From positions 124,001 through 188,000 of the forward strand of contig NZ_FVZB01000006.1 of the NCBI RefSeq assembly GCF_900166655.1: a stretch of DNA of 64,000 nt, in the 5' to 3' direction. This DNA is from Halobacillus hunanensis (GTDB taxonomy: Bacteria > Bacillota > Bacilli > Bacillales > Halobacillaceae). The position numbers and the translations under genes were made by a program. The notes beneath the pieces were generated by a model. It saw nothing but the letters and a program-made list of their open reading frames with translations. It was not told the DNA's origin and searched no databases. Of the stretch, positions 52,234-59,950 are shown piece by piece. Within the stretch, counting starts at the first letter, position 1. Each line of letters begins with the position of its first letter.

Positions 52234-53817
52234 TTATTGATGGGACTGATCGTATTGATTCACTTCAAACAAGTCAATCAATTCAATATCCTCATGTTTA
52301 TCTTTAAACCAACGCAGTGAGAAATCATTTTTAAACAGCACAAGTGGATTTCCTTCTCGGTCAACGGCAAGCATATTACGTTCATCGAACATGGCTTCAT
52401 CTACTTGGTCTTCCGGGATCCAGCGAGGAATCCTCTCACCCATAGATGTTAACTCCACTTCGACATTGTACTCATTTTTCATCCGATATTCAAATACTTC
52501 ATACTGAAGCTCTCCAACGGCTCCAATAATATAGTCTTCGAATCGATAACGCTTGAATAACTGAATAGCTCCTTCTTGCACAAGCTGCTCCAATCCTTTT
52601 TTAAACTGCTTCGACTTCATGACGTTCTTGGCCGTCACTTTTTTGAAAAGCTCAGGCGGGAACTGCGGAAGTTCATCGTATTCGAAGTTTTGTTTTCCGG
52701 TCACGATCGTATCGCCAATCCGGTAAATGTTTGGATCATAAATTCCGATTATATCCCCGGCGTACCCTTCTTCTACCGTACCTCGTGAGGAAGCGACAAA
52801 CTGTTGCGACTGGGCAAGCTTGAAAGTCTTCCCTGTTCTTGACAGCGTCACATTCATTCCTCGTTCAAATTTTCCTGAACATATTCGAACAAATGCTATT
52901 CGATCCCGGTGCTGCGGATTCATATTGGCTTGGATTTTGAAAACGAACCCAGAGAACTCTTCATGATCTGGTGACACGATCCCTTCTGTGGATCGACGGG
53001 GTGCTGGTTCAGGAGCGAAGTCGATAAAGGTATTGAAAAACGTTTCCACACCAAATGGCGCAAGCGCACTCCCGAAGAAGACAGGTGTCTGATCACCCTT
53101 CATTACTTTTTCCAAATCAAAACCATCTCCAGCTTCATCTACGAGCATCATCTCATCTTCTGCTTCTTGATAAGTCGGATTTTCGGTTAACTCTTTATGA
53201 CGATCAAGTTGATCGTACGGGATATACGTCTCTTCCTCGTTCCCTGTGAATTGTACAAACTGCTCGTTGTGACGATCAAACACACCTAAGAAACGCTTGC
53301 CCATGCCTGCAGGCCATGTCATCGGATACGTTTCGATATTCAAGGTTGTTTCAATCTCCTCCATTAATTCGAGAGGTTCACGGCCTTCGCGGTCCATTTT
53401 GTTGATAAATGTAAAAATCGGAATGCCACGCATCTTACATACTTTGAAAAGTTTAAGAGTTTGAGCCTCTATTCCCTTCGTACCGTCAATAACCATGACA
53501 ACACTATCGACCGCCGTTAACGTTCTGTACGTATCTTCACTGAAATCTTCGTGACCAGGTGTATCCAGAATATTAACCTGATAGTCTTTATAAGGAAAGT
53601 TCATAACACTTGAAGTAACAGAGATTCCACGTTGCTTTTCAATTTCCATCCAATCAGATGTGGCAAACTTGCCCGATTTCTTCCCTTTAACTGTCCCTGC
53701 TGAACGAATCAAGTTACCAAATAACAGCATCTTTTCAGTTATCGTTGTTTTCCCTGCATCAGGGTGAGATATAATCGCAAATGTGCGACGTTTCTTCATT
53801 TCATTCTTTATCGTCAT
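52234..53817 (-). CDS. prfC: Peptide chain release factor 3
   Basis: A 527-residue GTPase that recycles RF1/RF2 from the ribosome after termination. G1 is [13 protein letters not shown]2 lies in [14 protein letters not shown]3 is [15 protein letters not shown]4 is FINKMDREG, and G5-type [11 protein letters not shown] follows; domain II has [26 protein letters not shown] typical of RF3 rather than EF-G. The ATG at 53817 follows GGAGG by eight bases. Many Firmicutes lack RF3, so its presence is a useful lineage marker. A terminator-like hairpin lies in its leader. Confidence 0.96.
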   Translation of the reverse strand: MTIKNEMKKRRTFAIISHPDAGKTTITEKMLLFGNLIRSAGTVKGKKSGKFATSDWMEIEKQRGISVTSSVMNFPYKDYQVNILDTPGHEDFSEDTYRTLTAVDSVVMVIDGTKGIEAQTLKLFKVCKMRGIPIFTFINKMDREGREPLELMEEIETTLNIETYPMTWPAGMGKRFLGVFDRHNEQFVQFTGNEEETYIPYDQLDRHKELTENPTYQEAEDEMMLVDEAGDGFDLEKVMKGDQTPVFFGSALAPFGVETFFNTFIDFAPEPAPRRSTEGIVSPDHEEFSGFVFKIQANMNPQHRDRIAFVRICSGKFERGMNVTLSRTGKTFKLAQSQQFVASSRGTVEEGYAGDIIGIYDPNIYRIGDTIVTGKQNFEYDELPQFPPELFKKVTAKNVMKSKQFKKGLEQLVQEGAIQLFKRYRFEDYIIGAVGELQYEVFEYRMKNEYNVEVELTSMGERIPRWIPEDQVDEAMFDERNMLAVDREGNPLVLFKNDFSLRWFKDKHEDIELIDLFEVNQYDQSHQ

Positions 53818-53902
53818 CGTGATATCCTCCAAATCGTAGTATCTTTCATTCTATATGCTTCAGGCAGGATATACGTATCACATTGGCCTCTTCACTCCAT
53901 AC

Positions 53903-53930
53903 AAAAACCGCTCACCCGAAGCAAGCGGTC
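53903..53930 (-). promoter_or_regulatory. Terminator-like hairpin in the prfC leader
   Basis: On the minus strand ACCGCTTGC and GTGAGCGGT pair (two wobble pairs) around TTCGG, followed by TTTTTG, about 85 bases before prfC. A promoter-like pair, TTGATT (53983-53988) and TACTTT (53960-53965) with a 17-base spacer, lies just upstream. No other minus-strand gene could use this terminator, so it may be an attenuator for prfC. Confidence 0.55.
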
Positions 53931-54001
53931 TTCTGAATTTGTCTTACTCCATACACTTGAAAGTAGCACAACCCACCCATAAAATCAATCCTGGAATTCA
54001 C

Positions 54002-54044
54002 TTCCACCTCAGGTCATCCAAAAATTGGATGACCTGAGGTGGAA
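54002..54044. repeat. Perfect 20-bp inverted repeat between prfC and the SNF2 gene
   Basis: Positions 54002-54021 are the exact reverse complement of 54025-54044, with AAA between. Neither side has a T-tract, so it is not a typical terminator. It sits in the shared upstream region of two divergent genes, 95 bases before the SNF2 start; it may be an operator or a cruciform-prone repeat. The rest of 53818-54138 holds the prfC leader and a TATACT -10-like box at 54104. Confidence 0.85.
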
Positions 54045-54138
54045 TAAAATGGATCATAACAAGAAATAGTGAGTCGGGGAAGAAATGTTACCCCTTATCC
54101 TGTTATACTATAAAAAAAGATAGTTAGGATGCCATTTT

Positions 54139-57100
54139 ATGCAGTCATACCTTTTACAACCTAATGATATTAAGAAAATAACTGGTGCCACGTTTTATGA
54201 ACGGGGCAAAGACTACTACAATAAAGGGAAAGTGTACGGCCTTTCACACAATAGCGCTATCAGATCGTGGCGTGCAGTAGTAACGGGTACTCATGACTAT
54301 GAAGTACGCGTTTTCTTTTTTGAGGACGATGACCTGGAAGCAACTTGCGAATGTCCTGCTTATGATTCCTATTATAGCTGTAAGCACATCGCAGCCGTAC
54401 TGTTAGCGATTCGTGAGCAAGCCATTGTGCAAGCAGCACCTAAAGCAAAGAACACTTCAGCATCAAGGGAACCAATTTCCTCCATGAGTCACGATCGATT
54501 ATTCGCGAAACGACTCTCAGAGGTATTTCGTAACCGACAGGAAAACAGGCATGCACGATCCGTTAAACGACCATTGCAAATCCAATATTTCCTGCATGTT
54601 CAATCCCTATTAGGAAGTAAAAGCCTTGGAATTGAACTTAAGCTTGGGGAAAGCTATTCATACGTTATTAAAGATATTCGTCAGCTTCTCCATCATGTGC
54701 AGCGAGAAGAACCTTATAAAATTTCTAAAAAGTTCAGCTATGACCCAGCTGAGCATTATTTTACGGACAACGATGAGCAAATTTTTAACTCACTCTCTAA
54801 AGCCTATGAACAAGAACTTTTTTATGACCGTCACTGGAATAGCGGGGAACAGAAAATATTAGCCCTTCCCCCTTCCCTCGCGCCAAACTTACTTCAAATG
54901 CTTGTAGCAGCAGATTGTGAAGTCATCGAACGGGGAGAAAAAGTTGGTTCTTTACAAGTTGAAAAAGAATTCCCCGAGCTTTCCTTTTATATTTCTGAAG
55001 AGCGAGGAAGCTATCACATGCACATGAACCAGCTTAAAACCTTTGAATATGTGAAAGAGTATCACATGCTCTATAAACAGGCTTGCTTTTATCTTCTTGA
55101 TCAAACAAAAGAAGAGGTTGTCCAAACTTTACACGCTCTTCTTCCTTACAATTCAAACGGAAACCATACAGTTGGCCAGGCGGATATGGAAGGAATCGTA
55201 TCGTATGTCCTGCCAGAGCTCGAATCAATTGCTCACGTCCAATTAAACAAGACTGCCCAGGAAAAAATAATCCAGGAAGAACTCAAGCCTAAAGCTTACC
55301 TCGACTTTGCAGACTGGGCCCTTACCGTTGATGTCCAATTTCATTACGGTGAACATATGATCCAGCCTTTTAAGCAATCGCATGATACAAACCAAGTAAT
55401 CGTTCAACGTGATAGCGATACAGAACAGGCCATCATCCAAATCATTGAGCAAGCCGAATTTAAATTTGACGGCGAAACCGTTTATATTGAGGAGGAAGAG
55501 GAGCTTGAAGAGTTTATGAGTGTCTATCTTCCAAGATTGAGAGATCTGGCAGAAGTGTACACCTCTTCTTCAGTACGCTCCTTACTCGACGACCAGCATC
55601 GTGAGTTGATTCCCTCCGTACAAATCGAAGAGGATGGCAGCTGGCTTGATATTCGTTTTGGAATAGAAGGGATATCAGATGATGATGTCACCGCTGCACT
55701 AAAAGCCGCCATCGAACGAAAGAAATATTACCGCTTGTCTGACGGTGCCTTTTTGTCTCTTTCATCCGATTCTTTTGAGCGCTTTCAAAGACTGGCAGAT
55801 GAACTTGACTTAACGACCACCGATATTGAAGATCACTCATTACAAGTAGCTAAAGTGCGCAGCCTTCAAGTTGACGAAGCTCTTCAGCTTGAAGCCAAGG
55901 AACGGAATGAGCGTTTCGATCAACTCGTTCAGCGACTGCGCTCGCCTCAGTCACTTATGATTAATCCGCCTGACCAATTAGAAGCGGACCTTCGCACTTA
56001 CCAGCTGACCGGATTTCGCTGGCTGAAGACACTGGCTTCCTATGGATTAGGCGGTGTATTAGCTGACGATATGGGGTTAGGAAAAACAATCCAGAGTATC
56101 GCCTTTCTTCTTTATGAAAAGGAAGCACAGCTCATGGACGATCCCGCTTTAATTGTTGCACCCGCTTCTCTTGTCTATAATTGGAAAAAGGAATTTGAGA
56201 AGTTTTCTCCATCGTTATCTGTTCAAGTCATTACGGGAGATCCTCTCACGAGAAAGGAACAAATTGAACAAAGTATGGCTGATGTGCTCATCACCTCGTA
56301 TCCTTTACTAAGACAGGATGCACCAGCTTATAAACAAAGAACTTTCCACGCCATGATCTTAGACGAAGCTCAGGCGATAAAGAATGAGGCTACGAAAACA
56401 GCCCAGGCTGTGCGAGGTCTCCAGGCAAAGCACCGTTTCGCCTTAAGCGGAACACCAATCGAGAATTCCTTGCATGAACTATGGTCCTTATTTCGTACGA
56501 TTATGCCAGGCTTTTATTCAAGCAAAAAGAAGTTTCTTCAAATGAAACCAGAGAAAATAGCCCGCATGACGCGGCCATTCATTTTAAGAAGGATGAAAAA
56601 TGAGGTGTTGGAAGAACTTCCAGATAAGATTGAGACCGTGCAGTATTCCGAACTGACACGGCCGCAAAAAGAAGTCTATTTAGCTTATTTGGAAAAAATC
56701 CAATCCGATATGCAAAAGACCATTGCCCAAAAAGGATTCCAGCGTGGTAAATTGGAAATCCTGGCCGGGCTGACACGCCTGCGCCAAATTTGCTGCCATC
56801 CCTCTTTATTCCTGGAAAACTATGAAGGAGAATCAGGCAAGCTCGAGCAGCTTAAAGAACTTGTTGCCGAACTAAAAAGCGGGGACCATCGTATCCTTAT
56901 TTTCTCCCAATTCTCAAGCATGCTTAAAATTCTTCATCAAGAACTGACCGAAACAGGACTGGACGCTTTTTACCTGGACGGTCAAACGAAAAGTGAGCAG
57001 CGCGTAGAAATGGTTGAGCGATTCAACGCGGGAGAAAAAGATGCTTTCCTCATTTCCCTAAAAGCTGGAGGTACAGGCTTAAACCTTACAGGCGCAGATA

Positions 57101-57342
57101 CAGTCATCCTCTATGATTTATGGTGGAACCCGGCGATTGAGGAACAAGCGGCTGGCCGGGCCCATCGAATAGGACAAGAAAAAGTCGTCCAGGTGATCCG
57201 GATGATTTCTGAAGGGACAATTGAAGAACGTATCCACCAACTTCAGCAAAAGAAACGTGATTTAGTTGACCAAATTATCCAGCCGGGTGAATCCATGCTC
57301 ACATCACTAAGTGAAAAAGAAATCCGCGAACTGTTTCAATAA
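54139..57342 (+). CDS. SWIM zinc-finger and SNF2-family helicase
   Basis: A 1067-residue DNA-dependent ATPase. An N-terminal SWIM zinc finger (CECPAYDSYYSCKHIAAVL, about residues 72-90) is followed by a long bacterial SNF2-associated region. The SNF2 motor starts at about residue 615: motif I DDMGLGKTIQS, motif II ILDEAQAIKN, motif III ALSGTPIENS, and the C-terminal helicase domain with ILIFSQFSSML, FLISLKAGGTGLNLTGADTVI and AGRAHRIGQEK. It probably remodels protein-DNA complexes; the specific role is unknown. It is single-gene, with its own terminator. Confidence 0.92.
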   Translation: MQSYLLQPNDIKKITGATFYERGKDYYNKGKVYGLSHNSAIRSWRAVVTGTHDYEVRVFFFEDDDLEATCECPAYDSYYSCKHIAAVLLAIREQAIVQAAPKAKNTSASREPISSMSHDRLFAKRLSEVFRNRQENRHARSVKRPLQIQYFLHVQSLLGSKSLGIELKLGESYSYVIKDIRQLLHHVQREEPYKISKKFSYDPAEHYFTDNDEQIFNSLSKAYEQELFYDRHWNSGEQKILALPPSLAPNLLQMLVAADCEVIERGEKVGSLQVEKEFPELSFYISEERGSYHMHMNQLKTFEYVKEYHMLYKQACFYLLDQTKEEVVQTLHALLPYNSNGNHTVGQADMEGIVSYVLPELESIAHVQLNKTAQEKIIQEELKPKAYLDFADWALTVDVQFHYGEHMIQPFKQSHDTNQVIVQRDSDTEQAIIQIIEQAEFKFDGETVYIEEEEELEEFMSVYLPRLRDLAEVYTSSSVRSLLDDQHRELIPSVQIEEDGSWLDIRFGIEGISDDDVTAALKAAIERKKYYRLSDGAFLSLSSDSFERFQRLADELDLTTTDIEDHSLQVAKVRSLQVDEALQLEAKERNERFDQLVQRLRSPQSLMINPPDQLEADLRTYQLTGFRWLKTLASYGLGGVLADDMGLGKTIQSIAFLLYEKEAQLMDDPALIVAPASLVYNWKKEFEKFSPSLSVQVITGDPLTRKEQIEQSMADVLITSYPLLRQDAPAYKQRTFHAMILDEAQAIKNEATKTAQAVRGLQAKHRFALSGTPIENSLHELWSLFRTIMPGFYSSKKKFLQMKPEKIARMTRPFILRRMKNEVLEELPDKIETVQYSELTRPQKEVYLAYLEKIQSDMQKTIAQKGFQRGKLEILAGLTRLRQICCHPSLFLENYEGESGKLEQLKELVAELKSGDHRILIFSQFSSMLKILHQELTETGLDAFYLDGQTKSEQRVEMVERFNAGEKDAFLISLKAGGTGLNLTGADTVILYDLWWNPAIEEQAAGRAHRIGQEKVVQVIRMISEGTIEERIHQLQQKKRDLVDQIIQPGESMLTSLSEKEIRELFQ

Positions 57343-57372
57343 TGAACATGCCGATTTTATAAGTTGACATAA

Positions 57373-57416
57373 AAGCTGGCTCCGTAAGTCCCAAACTTAT
57401 TCGGAGCCAGCTTTTT
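57373..57416 (+). terminator. Terminator of the SNF2 gene
   Basis: AAGCTGGCTCCG and CGGAGCCAGCTT pair over 12 bases around a 16-base loop and are followed by TTTTCTC, about 30 bases after the stop. Confidence 0.9.
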
Positions 57417-57423
57417 CTCATCA

Positions 57424-57456
57424 TAAAAACGCTGTGAAAGATTACCTCTCACAGCG
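57424..57456 (-). terminator. Terminator of the CtaA-like gene
   Basis: CGCTGTGA (57430-57437) and TCACAGCG (57449-57456) pair with an 11-base loop, followed on the minus strand by TTTTTATG. It lies 5 bases after the stop of the CtaA-like gene. Confidence 0.85.
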
Positions 57457-57461
57457 CCGGC

Positions 57462-58346
57462 TTATGCTATTCCTTTTTTATCTAACTTGAACCAATATCC
57501 ACCGAGAATACTGCCGCCGATTACTGTAGTAACGGTAGAAATGATCATATGAAGCGAGGAAGCAATGACTACATTTCCTGTCACTACAATAATAAACCCT
57601 ACGACAGCATTGGACAAAATCGAAATCAAATACAACCATGATAAGGTTACATGGTATTTAAATTTAGATGCATAGATAACAAACCAGATGGCCGCAACAA
57701 ATATGACCACTGTAGCTACCCAGTGAAGGGAATAAATCATATTAGCAATGGATTCACTTCTGATTAGGTACTCCATAGCCGGAATGTCCAATAGTACATT
57801 ACTCGCCGCACTATGTTTAAAGAATGCTCCTAATATGATTTGTATCATATATATGGAAAACCCAATTAAAAAAGCGCGGTAACTCATGCTCACCGTCGAC
57901 CAGCTCACCTTATCCAGTTCAACTTTATCGTTATGAAGACTGTAGCTGAGCAGAACTAAGATCAGTAAGAGCACCTGACTGAATGTCACATCAAGAGTCG
58001 TGAACCCAGGAGGTGTACCCAGTAAAACATTGAAGCCGCCGATCAATGATTGAAAGACCAGCATACCAAGACTCATGACTGCCAAAATCAAAACAGAACG
58101 TCTTTCCCGATGCTTTGCAATGGCTCCCACGGCATTAACAAACGTCAGCATAGCTAATAACGGCACCATTAAGCGATGGGAATATTCGATGATCACGTGA
58201 TAATTTGTAATATCCGGAATGACTGAACCATTACATAACGGCCATGTCGTTCCGCAAGCATCACCAGAATCCGTCGCTACAACCAGATTTCCAAGGATGA
58301 GCGCAAGAAAAGTGATGAATGTAGTTAAAATGGAGAATTTCTTCAT
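57462..58346 (-). CDS. Divergent CtaA/Cox15-like heme A synthase homologue
   Basis: A 294-residue membrane protein with about eight helices. The first half keeps the CtaA extracytoplasmic loop ACGTTWPLCNG with its cysteine pair (Cys31, Cys38) and EYSHRL with Glu54 and His57. The second half keeps His208 (IYSLHWV) and His266 (SSLHMII), matching two heme ligands of CtaA. The histidine expected near residue 120 is absent (GFTTLDVTFSQ), and the second cysteine loop of B. subtilis CtaA is missing. It is not next to ctaB or oxidase genes. It is either a CtaA variant or a paralogue with a changed role. Confidence 0.75.
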   Translation of the reverse strand: MKKFSILTTFITFLALILGNLVVATDSGDACGTTWPLCNGSVIPDITNYHVIIEYSHRLMVPLLAMLTFVNAVGAIAKHRERRSVLILAVMSLGMLVFQSLIGGFNVLLGTPPGFTTLDVTFSQVLLLILVLLSYSLHNDKVELDKVSWSTVSMSYRAFLIGFSIYMIQIILGAFFKHSAASNVLLDIPAMEYLIRSESIANMIYSLHWVATVVIFVAAIWFVIYASKFKYHVTLSWLYLISILSNAVVGFIIVVTGNVVIASSLHMIISTVTTVIGGSILGGYWFKLDKKGIA

Positions 58347-58583
58347 CGTCTTACCCTTTCTCTATTGAAAATATATTGAGTAATAAATGTCCTATCTATC
58401 AAATCATATCATGAAACAGCCTGAAACAAGAGCACAATGTGTACACATCCCCATGAAATTTTTGTGAACGCGCTCCTTCTCTTAGCCTGTTGCTGAGAGA
58501 AAGCTGAAAAAAACTCTTACTTACACATACCTATTTACCCATTTATAAATGGTATCTTGTTTAGTCTCAAATGGAACAGGGAA

Positions 58584-59146
58584 TGAGTCAATTTCATAAT
58601 GGCCTTTTTATAAAAGATTAATACTGAAGATCACTTTCCATTCGTCTTGCTCAGCAAACAGCCTCGTTAATAGGTGGGAGAAGAGTGTTTTATCAAAAGA
58701 AAATCCGAACTAAGTAAAAACTAACGTGGGTGCAAAATAACCGCTACGAAAATATACTTCGCTTTCCGCGGGCGGCTGTTGAGCCTTCTTGTGCTAGCGC
58801 ACTTCGAGGTATCACCTAGGCCTTTCCTCCCGCAGGAGTCTGCGTATATTTTCTCCGCTCAAACAGCACATAGGTACGTTTTTCACTTAAGACGTTTAGT
58901 TATGTCTCTTCCTCATTTGGTGTAGGCACCTGTCCAATAGCGCCAAAACCGAACGACCCCCACATCCTGTGGGGCCACGGAAAGCGAGCTATTTCCTCGA
59001 CCACCTTCTTCTCATCAAGATGATGGAACGGCTGAATTTAAAAACAGTAATTTCAAAATGTCTATTTGTCTAGACTTGGGGAATGCCTCCTTTTTACCTA
59101 CCAAACCCCTTGTCGTACAAAGGCTGGGAATTATGAAATTGATTCA
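58584..59146. mobile_element. MITE-like element with terminal inverted repeats, copy C
   Basis: A 563-base non-coding block. The left end TGAGTCAATTTCATAAT (from 58584) is repeated inverted, with one mismatch and a few extra bases further in, at the right end (TTATGAAATTGATTCA to 59146, with AAAGGC/GCCTTT inside both ends). Inside are a full palindromic module 1 (58735-58870, nearly identical to 10905-11040) and a part of module 2 (58975-59015). No target duplication is evident, and no coding capacity is seen. I see nothing else in 58347-59176. Confidence 0.65.
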
Positions 59147-59176
59147 GATGCAAAGCTTGAAAGGAGCGAATTGTAA

Positions 59177-59836
59177 ATGAATTACCAGGCTTATGTTTTT
59201 GATGCCTATGGAACTTTGTTTGATGTGCATTCCGTGAAAGATGCAATACACCGCTGTTATCCTGAGAAAGGACCCGATATAAGTAAAGCCTGGCGAGACC
59301 GCCAAATTCATTATTGTATGATTCGCCAGCTTATTCAAGGTTATCGTCCCTTTGATCTGGTTACAAAATGGGCCCTAACAGATGCCCTGGCCGCGAATGA
59401 TGCAAACTATAATGAGGAAACGATTGAGTATCTTATGAACCAATATCAACATCTGAAGCCTTACAATGAGGTCTCCCAGCTGGCTGAGAATAACCTGCAT
59501 AGAGAATTGACGATATTCTCTAATGGAACACGTTCTATGCTGCAGCCTTTACTAGAGAATAATCAACTTACGAATAGCTTCTCTCTTATTAGTGCAGATG
59601 ATCCAAAGATTTATAAACCGCACCCTGATGCTTATCGTTTTGCTCAAGAGAAACTGGACCAGGAAAAGGAAGACATTCTTTTCTTCTCCAGTAACCCTTG
59701 GGACATTGCCGGCGCTGCACAGTACGGTTTTCATACGGCCTGGATAAATCGTAATCAGGCTAAGTGGCCTGAACTTGGGCTGCAGCCGAACCATACGCTA
59801 AAGGATCTTTCACATATACCAGACAAGAGTTCATAA
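59177..59836 (+). CDS. Haloacid dehalogenase, type II
   Basis: A 219-residue HAD-superfamily L-2-haloacid dehalogenase-like enzyme. The nucleophile Asp9 lies in VFDAYGTLFDVHS, the conserved arginine region is WRDRQIHYCMIRQL, motif II is IFSNGTRSML, the lysine is in DPKIYKPHPDAY, and motif IV is FFSSNPWDIAGAAQYG with the SSN...D arrangement typical of type II dehalogenases. It would hydrolyse L-2-haloalkanoates to D-2-hydroxy acids; natural substrate may differ. GAAAGGAGCG precedes the ATG, and the repeat element C ends only 30 bases upstream. Confidence 0.9.
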   Translation: MNYQAYVFDAYGTLFDVHSVKDAIHRCYPEKGPDISKAWRDRQIHYCMIRQLIQGYRPFDLVTKWALTDALAANDANYNEETIEYLMNQYQHLKPYNEVSQLAENNLHRELTIFSNGTRSMLQPLLENNQLTNSFSLISADDPKIYKPHPDAYRFAQEKLDQEKEDILFFSSNPWDIAGAAQYGFHTAWINRNQAKWPELGLQPNHTLKDLSHIPDKSS

Positions 59837-59883
59837 AAGGATGGCTTCGGACCAAGCACGACACAGGTCCGAAGCCATCCTTT
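59836..59883. terminator. Bidirectional terminator between dehalogenase and GGDEF genes
   Basis: Positions 59836-59853 (AAAGGATGGCTTCGGACC) and 59866-59883 pair perfectly over 18 bases, with A/T-rich tails on both sides. It starts at the dehalogenase stop and would overlap the last codons of the GGDEF gene if its internal stop is read through. Confidence 0.9.
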
Positions 59884-59950
59884 AATTTTCCTTGATATCC
59901 TGATAAAAACAAATCGTATCCTTCCCACGTTGTTTACCATAGTACAACGC

